A stretch of 26,963 nt of DNA from DIGJ01 sp036658435. GTDB taxonomy: Bacteria; Bacillota; Clostridia; Lachnospirales; Lachnospiraceae. Shown one piece after another: positions 15,649 to 23,669 of this stretch (positions within the stretch are counted from its first letter, which is position 1; each line of letters opens with the position of its first letter). The stretch is from assembly GCA_036658435.1 (NCBI GenBank), contig JAVXEO010000027.1, positions 1-26,963 on the forward strand, in the 5' to 3' direction. A program made the position numbers and the translations under genes. The notes beneath the pieces were generated by a model. That model was not told where the DNA came from, made no database searches, and saw only the letters and a program-made list of their open reading frames with translations.

Positions 15649-16381
15649 TCAAAAGATATTATTTGAAATTAAAGATTTATGTAAGGACTTTGGCGATGTT
15701 AAGGTTCTGAATCATATCAACACAAGAATAAGCAAGGGAGAGGTAGTGGTTATTATTGGACCTTCCGGTTCTGGAAAATCAACCTTTCTTAGATCTTTAA
15801 ATTTATTAGAGAAACCAACATCCGGAAATATTTATTTTGAAGGACGGGATATTACAGATAAAAAGTCAAATATTAATTTATACCGGCAAAAAATTGGAAT
15901 GGTCTTTCAGCATTTTAATTTATTTCCTCATAAGACCATTTTGGGAAATATGACACTGGCCCCAACCTACCTTCTTAAAAAGACAAAGGAAGAGGCAGAA
16001 AAAGAAGCCATGGAGCTTTTGAAACGAGTGGGCTTGGAAGATAAGGCAGATGCCTATCCATCTCAGCTTTCTGGTGGTCAGAAACAGAGAATTGCTATTG
16101 TACGCTCACTTTGTATGAACCCGGATGTTATTTTGTTTGATGAGCCAACCAGTGCACTGGATCCGGAAATGGTAGGGGAAGTTCTGGGAGTTATGGAAGA
16201 CCTTGCAAAAGGTGGCATGACGATGGTAATTGTGACCCATGAAATGGGATTTGCAAAAAAAGTAGGAACGCGAATTCTTTTTATTGATGAGGGTGAAATT
16301 AAAGAAGAAAATGAACCAACGCGATTCTTTGAAAATCCAAAACACCCAAGACTAAAAGAGTTTTTATCGAAAATATTATAA
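15638..16381 (+). CDS. polar amino acid ABC transporter ATP-binding protein (GlnQ type)
   Basis: A 247-residue ABC ATPase with all motifs: Walker A GPSGSGKST at residues 41-49, Q-loop in VFQHFNLFPH, signature LSGGQKQR, Walker B VILFDEP followed by TSALDPEM, and the switch His in IVTHEMGFA. The post-signature segment reads IAIVRSL where most relatives have VAIARAL. It energises uptake by the permease whose end it overlaps. The substrate is probably a polar or basic amino acid; the ARG box-like site upstream would fit arginine, but that is inference. No clear terminator follows; the next promoter-like sequence is at 16419. Confidence 0.95.
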   Translation: MNDNQKILFEIKDLCKDFGDVKVLNHINTRISKGEVVVIIGPSGSGKSTFLRSLNLLEKPTSGNIYFEGRDITDKKSNINLYRQKIGMVFQHFNLFPHKTILGNMTLAPTYLLKKTKEEAEKEAMELLKRVGLEDKADAYPSQLSGGQKQRIAIVRSLCMNPDVILFDEPTSALDPEMVGEVLGVMEDLAKGGMTMVIVTHEMGFAKKVGTRILFIDEGEIKEENEPTRFFENPKHPRLKEFLSKIL

Positions 16382-16418
16382 AAATATTGTAAAATTACTG
16401 GCAGCTTTGAAAGTAAGC

Positions 16419-16447
16419 TTTACTTCAAGGAAAAAGTATCTTATAAT
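16419..16447 (+). promoter_or_regulatory. candidate promoter of the small ORF and T-box leader
   Basis: TTTACT (16419-16424) and a perfect TATAAT (16442-16447) are spaced by 17 bases. Transcription would start near 16454, about 210 bases before the T-box bulge sequence, which is a normal leader length. It is the only strong promoter-like sequence between the ABC operon and metG. Confidence 0.5.
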
Positions 16448-16487
16448 ATTAGGTGAAAAGTATTTGTTGTGTATAGGGAGGGAGAAT

Positions 16488-16637
16488 ATGGACAACTTAT
16501 TTAATGAAGATGATTTGGCAGATTTATTAACAGAATTGGAATCAGAAAATAGTAAGGTTACGATAGAAATTGATCCGGAAATGGAAGCATCCCAACGCAG
16601 ATACACTGAAATTATAAGGAAGCATAGAGAAGAGTAA
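16488..16637 (+). CDS. 49-residue acidic hypothetical protein upstream of the metG T-box
   Basis: Unrecognised. The product is 49 residues, acidic in its first half (MDNLFNEDDLADLLTELES) and more basic at its end (RRYTEIIRKHREE), with no membrane segment or signal peptide. A strong ribosome site GGGAGG (16476-16481) lies six bases before ATG 16488, and codon use is like that of the neighbours. It is not a methionine-rich leader peptide: Met occurs only at positions 1 and 32. It occupies the place where the Stem I of a T-box leader would be expected, and its stop is followed directly by the Stem III-like hairpin. Alternative reading: a non-coding leader that happens to be open. Confidence 0.5.
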   Translation: MDNLFNEDDLADLLTELESENSKVTIEIDPEMEASQRRYTEIIRKHREE

Positions 16638-16715
16638 TCTGTCCTACACATTACAGAAATTAAAGTGGTACCACGAGATATACTCGTCTTTAAGTGATTA
16701 AAGACGGGTTTTTTT
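16638..16715 (+). promoter_or_regulatory. T-box antiterminator/terminator module before metG
   Basis: A 5-bp Stem III-like hairpin (TCTGT 16638-16642 with ACAGA 16653-16657) is followed by the antiterminator: TTAAAG (16660-16665) pairs with CTTTAA (16688-16693), the 7-base bulge TGGTACC is at 16666-16672, and ACGAG (16673-16677) pairs with CTCGT (16683-16687). TGGT can pair with the ACCA end of an uncharged tRNA with discriminator A, as in tRNA-Met, which fits the downstream metG. The competing terminator is listed separately. The usual Stem I with specifier loop and AG bulge is not recognisable upstream, where a 49-codon ORF lies instead. Confidence 0.75.
16685..16715 (+). terminator. T-box terminator before metG
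   Basis: CGTCTTTA (16685-16692) pairs with TAAAGACG (16699-16706), 6-base loop, followed by GG and seven T. Its 5' arm shares bases 16685-16692 with the antiterminator, so the two structures exclude each other. Confidence 0.85.
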
Positions 16716-16761
16716 AATCAAATGAGCAAATTATCTCGTTTGATGGCAGAAAGGAATGCAC

Positions 16762-18723
16762 ATGGAAAAGAAGACATATTATTTAACAACAGCAATTGCT
16801 TATACATCAGGAAAACCACATATTGGAAATACCTATGAGGCCGTATTGGCAGATAGTATCGTAAGATTTAAAAGATACCAGGGATTTGATGTTCGTTTCC
16901 AGACAGGCACGGATGAACACGGACAAAAAATCGAATTAAAGGCGGCAGAAGCCGGAATTACCCCCAAAGAATATGTGGATCAGGTGGCAGGAGAAATTAA
17001 GAGCATCTGGGATCTTATGAATACTTCTTATGACCGTTTTATTCGTACTACAGATAAAGACCATGAAAAACAGGTACAGAAGATTTTTCGTAAATTGTAT
17101 GAACAAGACGATATTTACAAAGGCCATTATGAAGGAATGTATTGCACTCCCTGTGAATCTTTCTTTACCAATTCCCAGCTAGTGGATGGAAAATGTCCGG
17201 ATTGTGGAAGAGAATGCCAGCCGGCGAAAGAAGAAGCTTATTTCTTAAGATTAAGCAAGTATACCGACCGTTTGATTGAGCACATCAATACGCACCCTGA
17301 ATTTATCCAGCCGGAATCCAGAAAAAATGAAATGATGAATAATTTTCTTCTTCCGGGACTGCAGGACTTATGTGTTTCGCGGACTTCTTTTAAATGGGGA
17401 ATTCCCGTTGATTTTGATGAGCAACATGTGGTTTATGTTTGGATTGATGCGTTAAGTAATTATATTACCGGATTAGGATTTGATTTAGATGGAAACAGTG
17501 ATGATTTGTATAAGAAGTTTTGGCCTGCTGATTTGCATTTGATAGGAAAAGATATTCTTCGCTTTCATACGATTTATTGGCCAATTATGCTGATGGCATT
17601 AAACCTTCCCCTTCCCAAACAGGTATTTGGACATCCATGGTTATTACAGGGCGATGGGAAAATGAGTAAATCAAAAGGGAATGTTATTTATGCCGACGAT
17701 TTAGTAAGCATCTTTGGGGTAGACGCTGTTCGCTACTTTGTTCTCCATGAAATGCCATTTGAAAATGATGGTATTATTACCTGGGATTTATTGGTGGAAA
17801 GAATGAATTCGGATTTGGCAAATACCCTTGGTAACTTGGTAAATCGAACCATTTCCATGTCTAATAAATATTTTGACGGTGTGGTAACGAATGCAAAAGT
17901 AAAAGAGCCTGTGGATGAAGAATTAATTTCCCTTACCTTAGAAACACCTAAAAAGGTAGAAGAAAAAATGGATAAGCTTAGAATTGCAGATGCCATTACC
18001 GATATTTTTGTTTTATTCAAGCGCTGCAATAAATACATTGATGAAACCATGCCTTGGGTACTTGCTAAGGACGAGGAAAAGAAATCCCGTCTGGAAACGG
18101 TTCTTTATAATTTAGTAGAAAGTATCAGCTTGGGAGCTAGCTTACTGGAGTCTTTTATGCCGGAAACCTCAGCCAATATATTGGCGCAGCTAGGAGATAC
18201 CAAGCGTGAACTTTCGGATATGAAAACTTATGGAAAGTATATTTCCGGAACAAAGGTAGTAGAAAAACCGGAAATTTTATTTGCAAGACTGGATTTAAAA
18301 GAAGTTCTGGAAAAGGTAGAGGCGTTAATGCCGGAGAAAAAACGAGAAGAAAAACCATCAGAACATACAGAGCCAATAATGGATTTAGAAGCAAAAGAAG
18401 AAATTACCTATGAAGACTTTATGAAAATGCAATTTCAAATAGGGGAAATTATTTCCTGTGAAGAAGTTCCAAAGTCAAAGAAGCTTTTGTGTTCTCAGGT
18501 AAAGATTGGAAGCCAGGTTAAACAAATTGTTTCGGGAATCAAACAACACTATACGAAAGAAGAAATGGTTGGTAAGAAGGTCATGGTACTTGTAAACCTA
18601 AAACCTGCCAAATTAGCCGGCGTGCTATCGGAAGGTATGCTCCTTTGTGCAGAAGATGCAGAAGGGAAACTTGCACTTATGACAGCAGAAAAACCAATGC
18701 CTGCAGGTGCAGAAATTTGTTAA
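16762..18723 (+). CDS. metG: methionyl-tRNA synthetase
   Basis: A 653-residue class I aminoacyl-tRNA synthetase that charges tRNA-Met. HIGH-type motif is HIGN at 20-23; a zinc knuckle has C128, C131, C145 and C148; KMSKS is at 300-304, followed by the anticodon-binding helical domain. The last 110 residues are the EMAP/Trbp111-like OB-fold tRNA-binding domain (FQIGEI, VSGIKQHY, LVNLKPAKLAGVLSEGM, LCAED), so this is the long dimeric form. ATG 16762 lies about six bases after GAAAGGA; ATG 16756 overlaps that site. Controlled by the T-box terminator just upstream. In B. subtilis metS is followed by yabD, as here by tatD after 39 bases. Confidence 0.97.
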   Translation: MEKKTYYLTTAIAYTSGKPHIGNTYEAVLADSIVRFKRYQGFDVRFQTGTDEHGQKIELKAAEAGITPKEYVDQVAGEIKSIWDLMNTSYDRFIRTTDKDHEKQVQKIFRKLYEQDDIYKGHYEGMYCTPCESFFTNSQLVDGKCPDCGRECQPAKEEAYFLRLSKYTDRLIEHINTHPEFIQPESRKNEMMNNFLLPGLQDLCVSRTSFKWGIPVDFDEQHVVYVWIDALSNYITGLGFDLDGNSDDLYKKFWPADLHLIGKDILRFHTIYWPIMLMALNLPLPKQVFGHPWLLQGDGKMSKSKGNVIYADDLVSIFGVDAVRYFVLHEMPFENDGIITWDLLVERMNSDLANTLGNLVNRTISMSNKYFDGVVTNAKVKEPVDEELISLTLETPKKVEEKMDKLRIADAITDIFVLFKRCNKYIDETMPWVLAKDEEKKSRLETVLYNLVESISLGASLLESFMPETSANILAQLGDTKRELSDMKTYGKYISGTKVVEKPEILFARLDLKEVLEKVEALMPEKKREEKPSEHTEPIMDLEAKEEITYEDFMKMQFQIGEIISCEEVPKSKKLLCSQVKIGSQVKQIVSGIKQHYTKEEMVGKKVMVLVNLKPAKLAGVLSEGMLLCAEDAEGKLALMTAEKPMPAGAEIC

Positions 18724-18762
18724 AAACAGAAAAAATTTTTGGAAAGGAGCTTGCTTTTAAAT

Positions 18763-19527
18763 ATGATTTTTGAAACCCATGGACATTATGAAGATGAGCA
18801 GTTTAATGAAGATAGAGAAGCCCTTCTTGGAAGCTTCGAAAAAAATGGAATTGGAAGGGTGGTTAACGTAAGCTCCAGTATAGAAACGATAGAAAAAACA
18901 CTGGAACTTACAAAGAAATACCCCTTTATTTATGGTGCGGTTGGTGTGCATCCGGAAGAATGTGGAGAGCTTGATGGAGAGAAACTTTCTTATATTCGGG
19001 AGATGTCCAAGAAAGAAAAGATAGTTGCCATTGGAGAAATCGGACTGGATTATTATTGGAAGGAGCCGGAGAAATCCATACAAAAGAAGTGGTTTGAGGA
19101 GCAGATGGAGCTGGCTGCAGATAGAAAGCTTCCAATGATTATTCATAGCCGGGAGGCTGCCATGGATACACTAGAGATTATGAAAGCCCATAAAGCGGGT
19201 GAAATTGGTGGTGTGATTCATTGCTTTTCTTATGGAAAAGACATGGCAGGAGAGTTCTTAAAAATGGGATTTTATCTGGGAATTGGCGGTGTGGTGACCT
19301 TTAAAAATGCAAAAAAACTGAAAGAAGTTGTGGAGTATATTCCTATAGACTGCATTTTACTGGAAACGGATTGCCCTTATATGGCACCGGAGCCTCACAG
19401 GGGAGAAAGAAATTCGTCCCTAAACTTACGTTATGTTATAGAGGAGATTGCTAAAATCAAAGGTTTGGATTATGATGAGGTAATAGAAGAAACTGAAAAA
19501 AATGCAAGACGAATGTACCATATATAA
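18763..19527 (+). CDS. tatD: TatD family metal-dependent hydrolase
   Basis: A 254-residue TIM-barrel protein of the TatD/YabD family, metal-dependent 3'-5' DNases in characterised members. Metal ligands are visible: the HxH in ETHGHYED, the Glu in AIGEIGLDYYW, His in PMIIHSREA, His in GVIHCFSYG, and Asp in LLETDCPYMAP followed by PHRGERN. ATG 18763 gives the usual family start (MIF-THGHYED); the ribosome site GGAAAGGAG is somewhat far (13 bases), and upstream TTG codons at 18739 and 18751 overlap or touch it. It is followed by ksgA after 17 bases; rnmV, found between them in B. subtilis, is absent. Confidence 0.93.
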   Translation: MIFETHGHYEDEQFNEDREALLGSFEKNGIGRVVNVSSSIETIEKTLELTKKYPFIYGAVGVHPEECGELDGEKLSYIREMSKKEKIVAIGEIGLDYYWKEPEKSIQKKWFEEQMELAADRKLPMIIHSREAAMDTLEIMKAHKAGEIGGVIHCFSYGKDMAGEFLKMGFYLGIGGVVTFKNAKKLKEVVEYIPIDCILLETDCPYMAPEPHRGERNSSLNLRYVIEEIAKIKGLDYDEVIEETEKNARRMYHI

Positions 19528-19544
19528 AATGAATGAGGTAAAAA

Positions 19545-20408
19545 ATGGCGAATTTAGGGATACCACAAAATACAATTGCAATCCTTCAAAAATACAATTT
19601 TAATTTTCAGAAGAAATTTGGACAAAATTTTTTGATTGATCCACATGTGCTGGAACGAATTATACAGGCAGCAGGAATTACAAAGGAAGATTTTGTATTA
19701 GAAATTGGACCGGGAATTGGAACGATGACGCAATATCTTTGCGAAAATGCAAGAGAAGTGGTTGCAGTTGAGATTGATAAAAAGTTAATACCGATTTTAA
19801 AAGAGACCTTAGGGGCGTATGGAAATGTAGAGGTAATCAATGAGGATATTTTAAAAATGGACTTAAATAAACTTGCCATGGAAAAAAATGAAGGAAGACC
19901 CATAAAGGTAGTTGCCAATCTTCCCTATTACATTACAACCCCCATTATTATGGGCTTATTTGAAAGCCATGTACCTCTTGACAGCATTACGGTTATGGTT
20001 CAAAAAGAAGTGGCAGACCGTATGCAGGTAGGACCGGGGACAAAGGACTATGGTGCCCTTTCTTTGGCGGTGCAGTACTATGCAAAACCGGAGATTGCGG
20101 CAAATGTACCCCCTAACTGCTTTATGCCAAGACCAAGCGTGGGTTCTGCGGTAATTAATTTAAAGAGATATGAAAAAGCACCGGTTGAAGTAAAGAATGA
20201 AAAATTCATGTTTCAATTGATTCGCGCTTCTTTTAATCAAAGGAGAAAGACTTTACTAAACGGACTTAATAATTCAACGGAAATAGACATTGCAAAAGAG
20301 GAAATTGCAGAAGCAATCGGGAAGCTGGGAGTATCTCCAAACATTCGTGGAGAAGCACTTACACTAGCACAGTTTGCAAAACTCAGTAATTTGATGGATC
20401 GAAGTTAG
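19545..20408 (+). CDS. rsmA: 16S rRNA A1518/A1519 N6-dimethyltransferase (KsgA/RsmA)
   Basis: A 287-residue Rossmann-fold dimethyltransferase acting on two adenosines of helix 45 in 16S rRNA. Motifs: KKFGQNFLIDP near the N-terminus, SAM loop LEIGPGIGTMTQ, acidic VAVEIDKKL, and the catalytic NLPY at 125-128. The C-terminal helical domain contains RASFNQRRKTLLNGL, typical of KsgA. It follows tatD by 17 bases and precedes the PBP gene by 11, so all are probably one transcript with metG. The B. subtilis order metS-yabD-(yabE-rnmV)-ksgA supports the call. Confidence 0.96.
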   Translation: MANLGIPQNTIAILQKYNFNFQKKFGQNFLIDPHVLERIIQAAGITKEDFVLEIGPGIGTMTQYLCENAREVVAVEIDKKLIPILKETLGAYGNVEVINEDILKMDLNKLAMEKNEGRPIKVVANLPYYITTPIIMGLFESHVPLDSITVMVQKEVADRMQVGPGTKDYGALSLAVQYYAKPEIAANVPPNCFMPRPSVGSAVINLKRYEKAPVEVKNEKFMFQLIRASFNQRRKTLLNGLNNSTEIDIAKEEIAEAIGKLGVSPNIRGEALTLAQFAKLSNLMDRS

Positions 20409-20419
20409 CAGGTGATTTT

Positions 20420-22699
20420 ATGGAAAAGAAGAAGAAAAAGAAGAGTTCGCCGGGAAGACAGAGAGTAAAACTAATTTTAAAGGTGATACTTTTATTAGCA
20501 TTGCTTACGCTGTTAGCAGGTGGAATTCTTATTTATATGAAATATGGAAAAGAAGTAATTAAACTTCATGCAGAGGCCGTTGATTTAGTGCGCCAGTCTA
20601 CAACAGCAACCTTCCGCCAATCAGAGACCAGTGAAGTATACGATACAAAAGGAAAACTGATTACAACTTTAAAGGGTGAAAAAGACACGTATTATCTGGA
20701 ATATGACAGGCTGCCAGAGGATGCAAAACAGGCAATGATTTCCATAGAAGATAAAAAGTTCCGAAAACATAAGGGAATTGACATAAAAGGAATTATTCGA
20801 GCCGCAAAATCCTATGTGGATAATCATGGCGAGGTAACCCAGGGAGCCAGTACCATTACCCAGCAGATTGCCCGCAATACATTTTTAACCCATGAGGTAA
20901 GCTGGCAAAGAAAAGCAAAAGAAATTTTTATTGCCTTGGAAATGGAAAAAAAATATACCAAAGATCAAATTTTGGAATTTTATCTTAATAATATTTATTT
21001 TGGAAACGGATATTATGGAATTGGAGCAGCGAGCAAAGGGTATTTCAGCCAGGAAGTGAATGAACTTTCTCTGGCACAGACAGCCTTTCTTTGTGCCATT
21101 CCCAATAACCCAACACTCCACGATCCCTTTGAACATATGGAGAATACAATCGGAAGAAAAAACCGTATTTTGGGTCAGATGAAAGAGGATGGAGCTTTAG
21201 GAGATGAGGCTTACCGGGAAGCGGTAGAAGAAGAAATTGTTTTAAAAGTGACAAAAAATAAAAAACAAAACTATATAGAAACCTATGTGTATAATTGTGC
21301 GATCCGTGCTTTAATGAAAAGCCAGGGATTTACCTTCCGTTATTCTTTTTCTTCTCAGGAAGAAAGTGAAAGATACCAGGAACGATATGATACGGTTTAT
21401 GCTATGTGTCAGCAATGGCTCTACAGTGGAGGATATCGTATTTATACCTCTATTGATATGAAAAAACAAAAACAGCTGCAAAAAGCAATTGATGATGCCT
21501 TGGTAGATTTTCAGGATAAAAATGAAGAAGGAATTTATGACCTGCAGAGTGCGGCTACCAGTATTGATAACAAAAATGGACGGGTCGTGGCTATTGTTGG
21601 GGGAAGATCCCAGAACGTAACCGGTTATACACTAAACCGGGCCTATCAAAGCTATCGCCAGCCGGGAAGCGCAATTAAACCATTAATTGTATATACTCCT
21701 ATATTTGAACAGGAATATACACCAAACACAATGGTAAAGGATGCAAAAGTGGAAGGTGGCCCTAAAAATTCAAGTGGTAGATATTCCGGCAATATTACCA
21801 TTCGAACGGCAGTGGAGCAGTCAAAAAATACCGTAGCCTGGAATCTTTTTGAAGAACTGACACCGGCAGTGGGGCTGCAATATTTATTGGATATGAATTT
21901 TGCTAAAATATCAAAAAATGATTATTATCCGGCAGCAGCGCTGGGTGGATTTACCAATGGAGTCAGTACAGTGGAGATGGCCTCGGCATTTGCAACTTTG
22001 GAAAATGAAGGAGTTTTTCGAGAGGCAACTTGTATTGTATCCATTGTAGATGCAAGGGGAAACGAAATAGTCAGTGATGTTTCGGAAACAAAGATTGTTT
22101 ATGAAGCAGAGGCAGCAAGGGCTATGACGGATGTGCTAAAGGGAGTTATTTCAAGAGGAACAGGAAGAGGACTTGGGATTCCCAATATGTCCTGCGCAGG
22201 AAAAACAGGAACGACGGATGATAAAAAAGATGGATGGTTTGTTGGATATACACCATACTATACAACCAGTGTATGGGTGGGTTACGATATTCCAAAGCGC
22301 CTGGATTCTTTGGCGGGTTCAACGTATCCGGGAACCATATGGCGTACATATATGACAGAAGCACATGAAGGTCTAGAGGATATTGGATTTGCTTCTTACA
22401 TTTCCAAAGACCTCCCCACTATAGAGGAGACGAAGGAGAATGAAGAGGAGAAAGTTCCAGAAGAAAATGCGGAAGACACCGAAAATGTGGAAGATGTTAT
22501 GGATGAAAATATACAGGATCTGGACCAACCACTGGAAGGAGAAGAACCAACGCCAACTCCGGAAGAAACGATTCCGGATGAGAAAGAGGATCTTGGCAAC
22601 AATGAAAATTTGGAGGATGAAAAAAATCCTGAGCCAAGTCAAACACCGGAAGAAACTCCTCCGGTAGAAGAGTCTGTTGAAAATGAAACCCCAGAGTAA
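20420..22699 (+). CDS. class A penicillin-binding protein (transglycosylase/transpeptidase) with acidic tail
   Basis: A 759-residue bifunctional peptidoglycan synthase. A Lys-rich cytoplasmic start is followed by one membrane helix (about 17-40). The GT51 domain contains ISIEDKKFRKHKGID with catalytic E110, TQGASTITQQIARN and the EKKYTKDQILEFYLNNIYFG motif. The transpeptidase has SxxK at S417-K420, SKN at 468-470 and GKTGT at 594-598. After about residue 665 comes a tail of some 95 residues made largely of Glu, Pro, Thr, Asp and Asn (TPTPEETIP, SQTPEETPPV), probably disordered and outside the membrane. It starts 11 bases after ksgA and ends just before a strong terminator. Which named class A PBP it corresponds to is not decided. 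Confidence 0.95.
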   Translation: MEKKKKKKSSPGRQRVKLILKVILLLALLTLLAGGILIYMKYGKEVIKLHAEAVDLVRQSTTATFRQSETSEVYDTKGKLITTLKGEKDTYYLEYDRLPEDAKQAMISIEDKKFRKHKGIDIKGIIRAAKSYVDNHGEVTQGASTITQQIARNTFLTHEVSWQRKAKEIFIALEMEKKYTKDQILEFYLNNIYFGNGYYGIGAASKGYFSQEVNELSLAQTAFLCAIPNNPTLHDPFEHMENTIGRKNRILGQMKEDGALGDEAYREAVEEEIVLKVTKNKKQNYIETYVYNCAIRALMKSQGFTFRYSFSSQEESERYQERYDTVYAMCQQWLYSGGYRIYTSIDMKKQKQLQKAIDDALVDFQDKNEEGIYDLQSAATSIDNKNGRVVAIVGGRSQNVTGYTLNRAYQSYRQPGSAIKPLIVYTPIFEQEYTPNTMVKDAKVEGGPKNSSGRYSGNITIRTAVEQSKNTVAWNLFEELTPAVGLQYLLDMNFAKISKNDYYPAAALGGFTNGVSTVEMASAFATLENEGVFREATCIVSIVDARGNEIVSDVSETKIVYEAEAARAMTDVLKGVISRGTGRGLGIPNMSCAGKTGTTDDKKDGWFVGYTPYYTTSVWVGYDIPKRLDSLAGSTYPGTIWRTYMTEAHEGLEDIGFASYISKDLPTIEETKENEEEKVPEENAEDTENVEDVMDENIQDLDQPLEGEEPTPTPEETIPDEKEDLGNNENLEDEKNPEPSQTPEETPPVEESVENETPE

Positions 22700-22700
22700 A

Positions 22701-22733
22701 AAAAGAACCCCAATAGGATTTGGGGTTCTTTTT
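22701..22733. terminator. bidirectional terminator between the PBP gene and mecA
   Basis: AAAAGAACCCCAA (22701-22713) pairs with TTGGGGTTCTTTT (22720-22732), a 13-bp perfect stem with 6-base loop, flanked by A on one side and T on the other. It can end both convergent genes; the mecA stop codon overlaps its end. Confidence 0.92.
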
Positions 22734-23508
22734 ATAAATTACCCATTACTTGAATGGCTTTATCCTTGATAATAGACTGAAAGTGTTCTTCAAAGTAAGA
22801 GTAACTTGCATATGTGGTTTTTTCTGCTTTTCCATATTCGGAAATAATATTGCAAATTCTGTTAAATTCCTCAGGTGTATGCTGAGATTTACTGATAACC
22901 AAATGATAGATGCCGGTTGTACTATCTTTGTACAAACTATTAAGCCCATAGTAAGACGAAACAATATGTTCAGCAAGATGGCTGAATTCTCCTAAGGTGG
23001 TAAAGGCATAGAACTTTGTCAGGTTTGTCTGTGTTGTCACCGTAGATTCTACAATACCATTTGAAGAATCAGGAGACAAAGATTCTTCACCGGAAATGAT
23101 GTCTGTGAGATCTTCATCCTCACCTAAAATGTCATGTATTTGATTAAAACAATTCAGAATCTCGTCGGCATAAACAACATCCTCTTCCTCTTCTTCAGAA
23201 GAAAAATCATAGTCTTCCTGCTCCGGAGAAAAACTTGAAAACCGGGTGTCTAATTCATCCGGATCTTCTACTTTAGTAATGACGAGAACAAGAGAATCTC
23301 CGGACATGGGAATTGCTTCAATCATCAAAGGAATATCTTCCGCTTCAAAACCAAATTGGTAAGATGCCTGCTGCATCATATCGTGAAAAAGCTCTTTTGC
23401 TTTTTCAGTACCATATGCCAGCTCACTAATGCGTAACTGCCGTTCTGATAAATCTTTTTTGCTGAGGGTGCAACGAATTTGATTATCACTGATTTTTTCT
23501 ATTTTCAT
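22732..23508 (-). CDS. mecA: MecA-type adaptor protein
   Basis: A 258-residue protein on the minus strand. The N-terminal domain (MKIEKISDNQIRCTLSKKDL, AKELFHDMMQQA, MIEAIPMSGDSLVLVITK) and the C-terminal domain (KFYAFTTLGEF, YKDSTTGIYHLVISK, YFEEHFQSII) match MecA, joined by an acidic linker (SSEEEEEDVV). In Bacillus, MecA hands substrates such as ComK to ClpC/ClpP and also restrains Spo0A-dependent transcription. The ribosome site AAAAGGA is upstream of ATG 23508. It is convergent with the PBP gene and divergent from the kinase gene, with its own near-consensus promoter. Which substrates it has here is unknown. Confidence 0.88.
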   Translation of the reverse strand: MKIEKISDNQIRCTLSKKDLSERQLRISELAYGTEKAKELFHDMMQQASYQFGFEAEDIPLMIEAIPMSGDSLVLVITKVEDPDELDTRFSSFSPEQEDYDFSSEEEEEDVVYADEILNCFNQIHDILGEDEDLTDIISGEESLSPDSSNGIVESTVTTQTNLTKFYAFTTLGEFSHLAEHIVSSYYGLNSLYKDSTTGIYHLVISKSQHTPEEFNRICNIISEYGKAEKTTYASYSYFEEHFQSIIKDKAIQVMGNL

Positions 23509-23556
23509 ACAATCACATCCTTTTCTGTTAAATTAGTGTATGTGTGATTTAACAAA

Positions 23557-23585
23557 AGTATAAGTTATATTTTAAATAAAGTCAA
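23557..23585 (-). promoter_or_regulatory. mecA promoter
   Basis: On the minus strand TTGACT (23580-23585) and TATACT (23557-23562) are spaced by 17 bases; both hexamers match five of six consensus bases. It lies about 50 bases upstream of the mecA start codon. Confidence 0.75.
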
Positions 23586-23596
23586 CTAAAACACAC

Positions 23597-23624
23597 TTGA
23601 CAGAACTTGTAAATATGTTATAAT
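23597..23624 (+). promoter_or_regulatory. promoter of the kinase-like gene
   Basis: Consensus TTGACA (23597-23602) and TATAAT (23619-23624) with a 16-base spacer and TGT before the -10 element. It is back to back with the mecA promoter, the two -35 elements being 11 bases apart, and predicts a leader of about 40 bases to the start at 23670. Confidence 0.85.
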
Positions 23625-23669
23625 ACCAATATGAGGTGTAAAAAATAAAAAAAGAAGGGAGGTTTTTTT

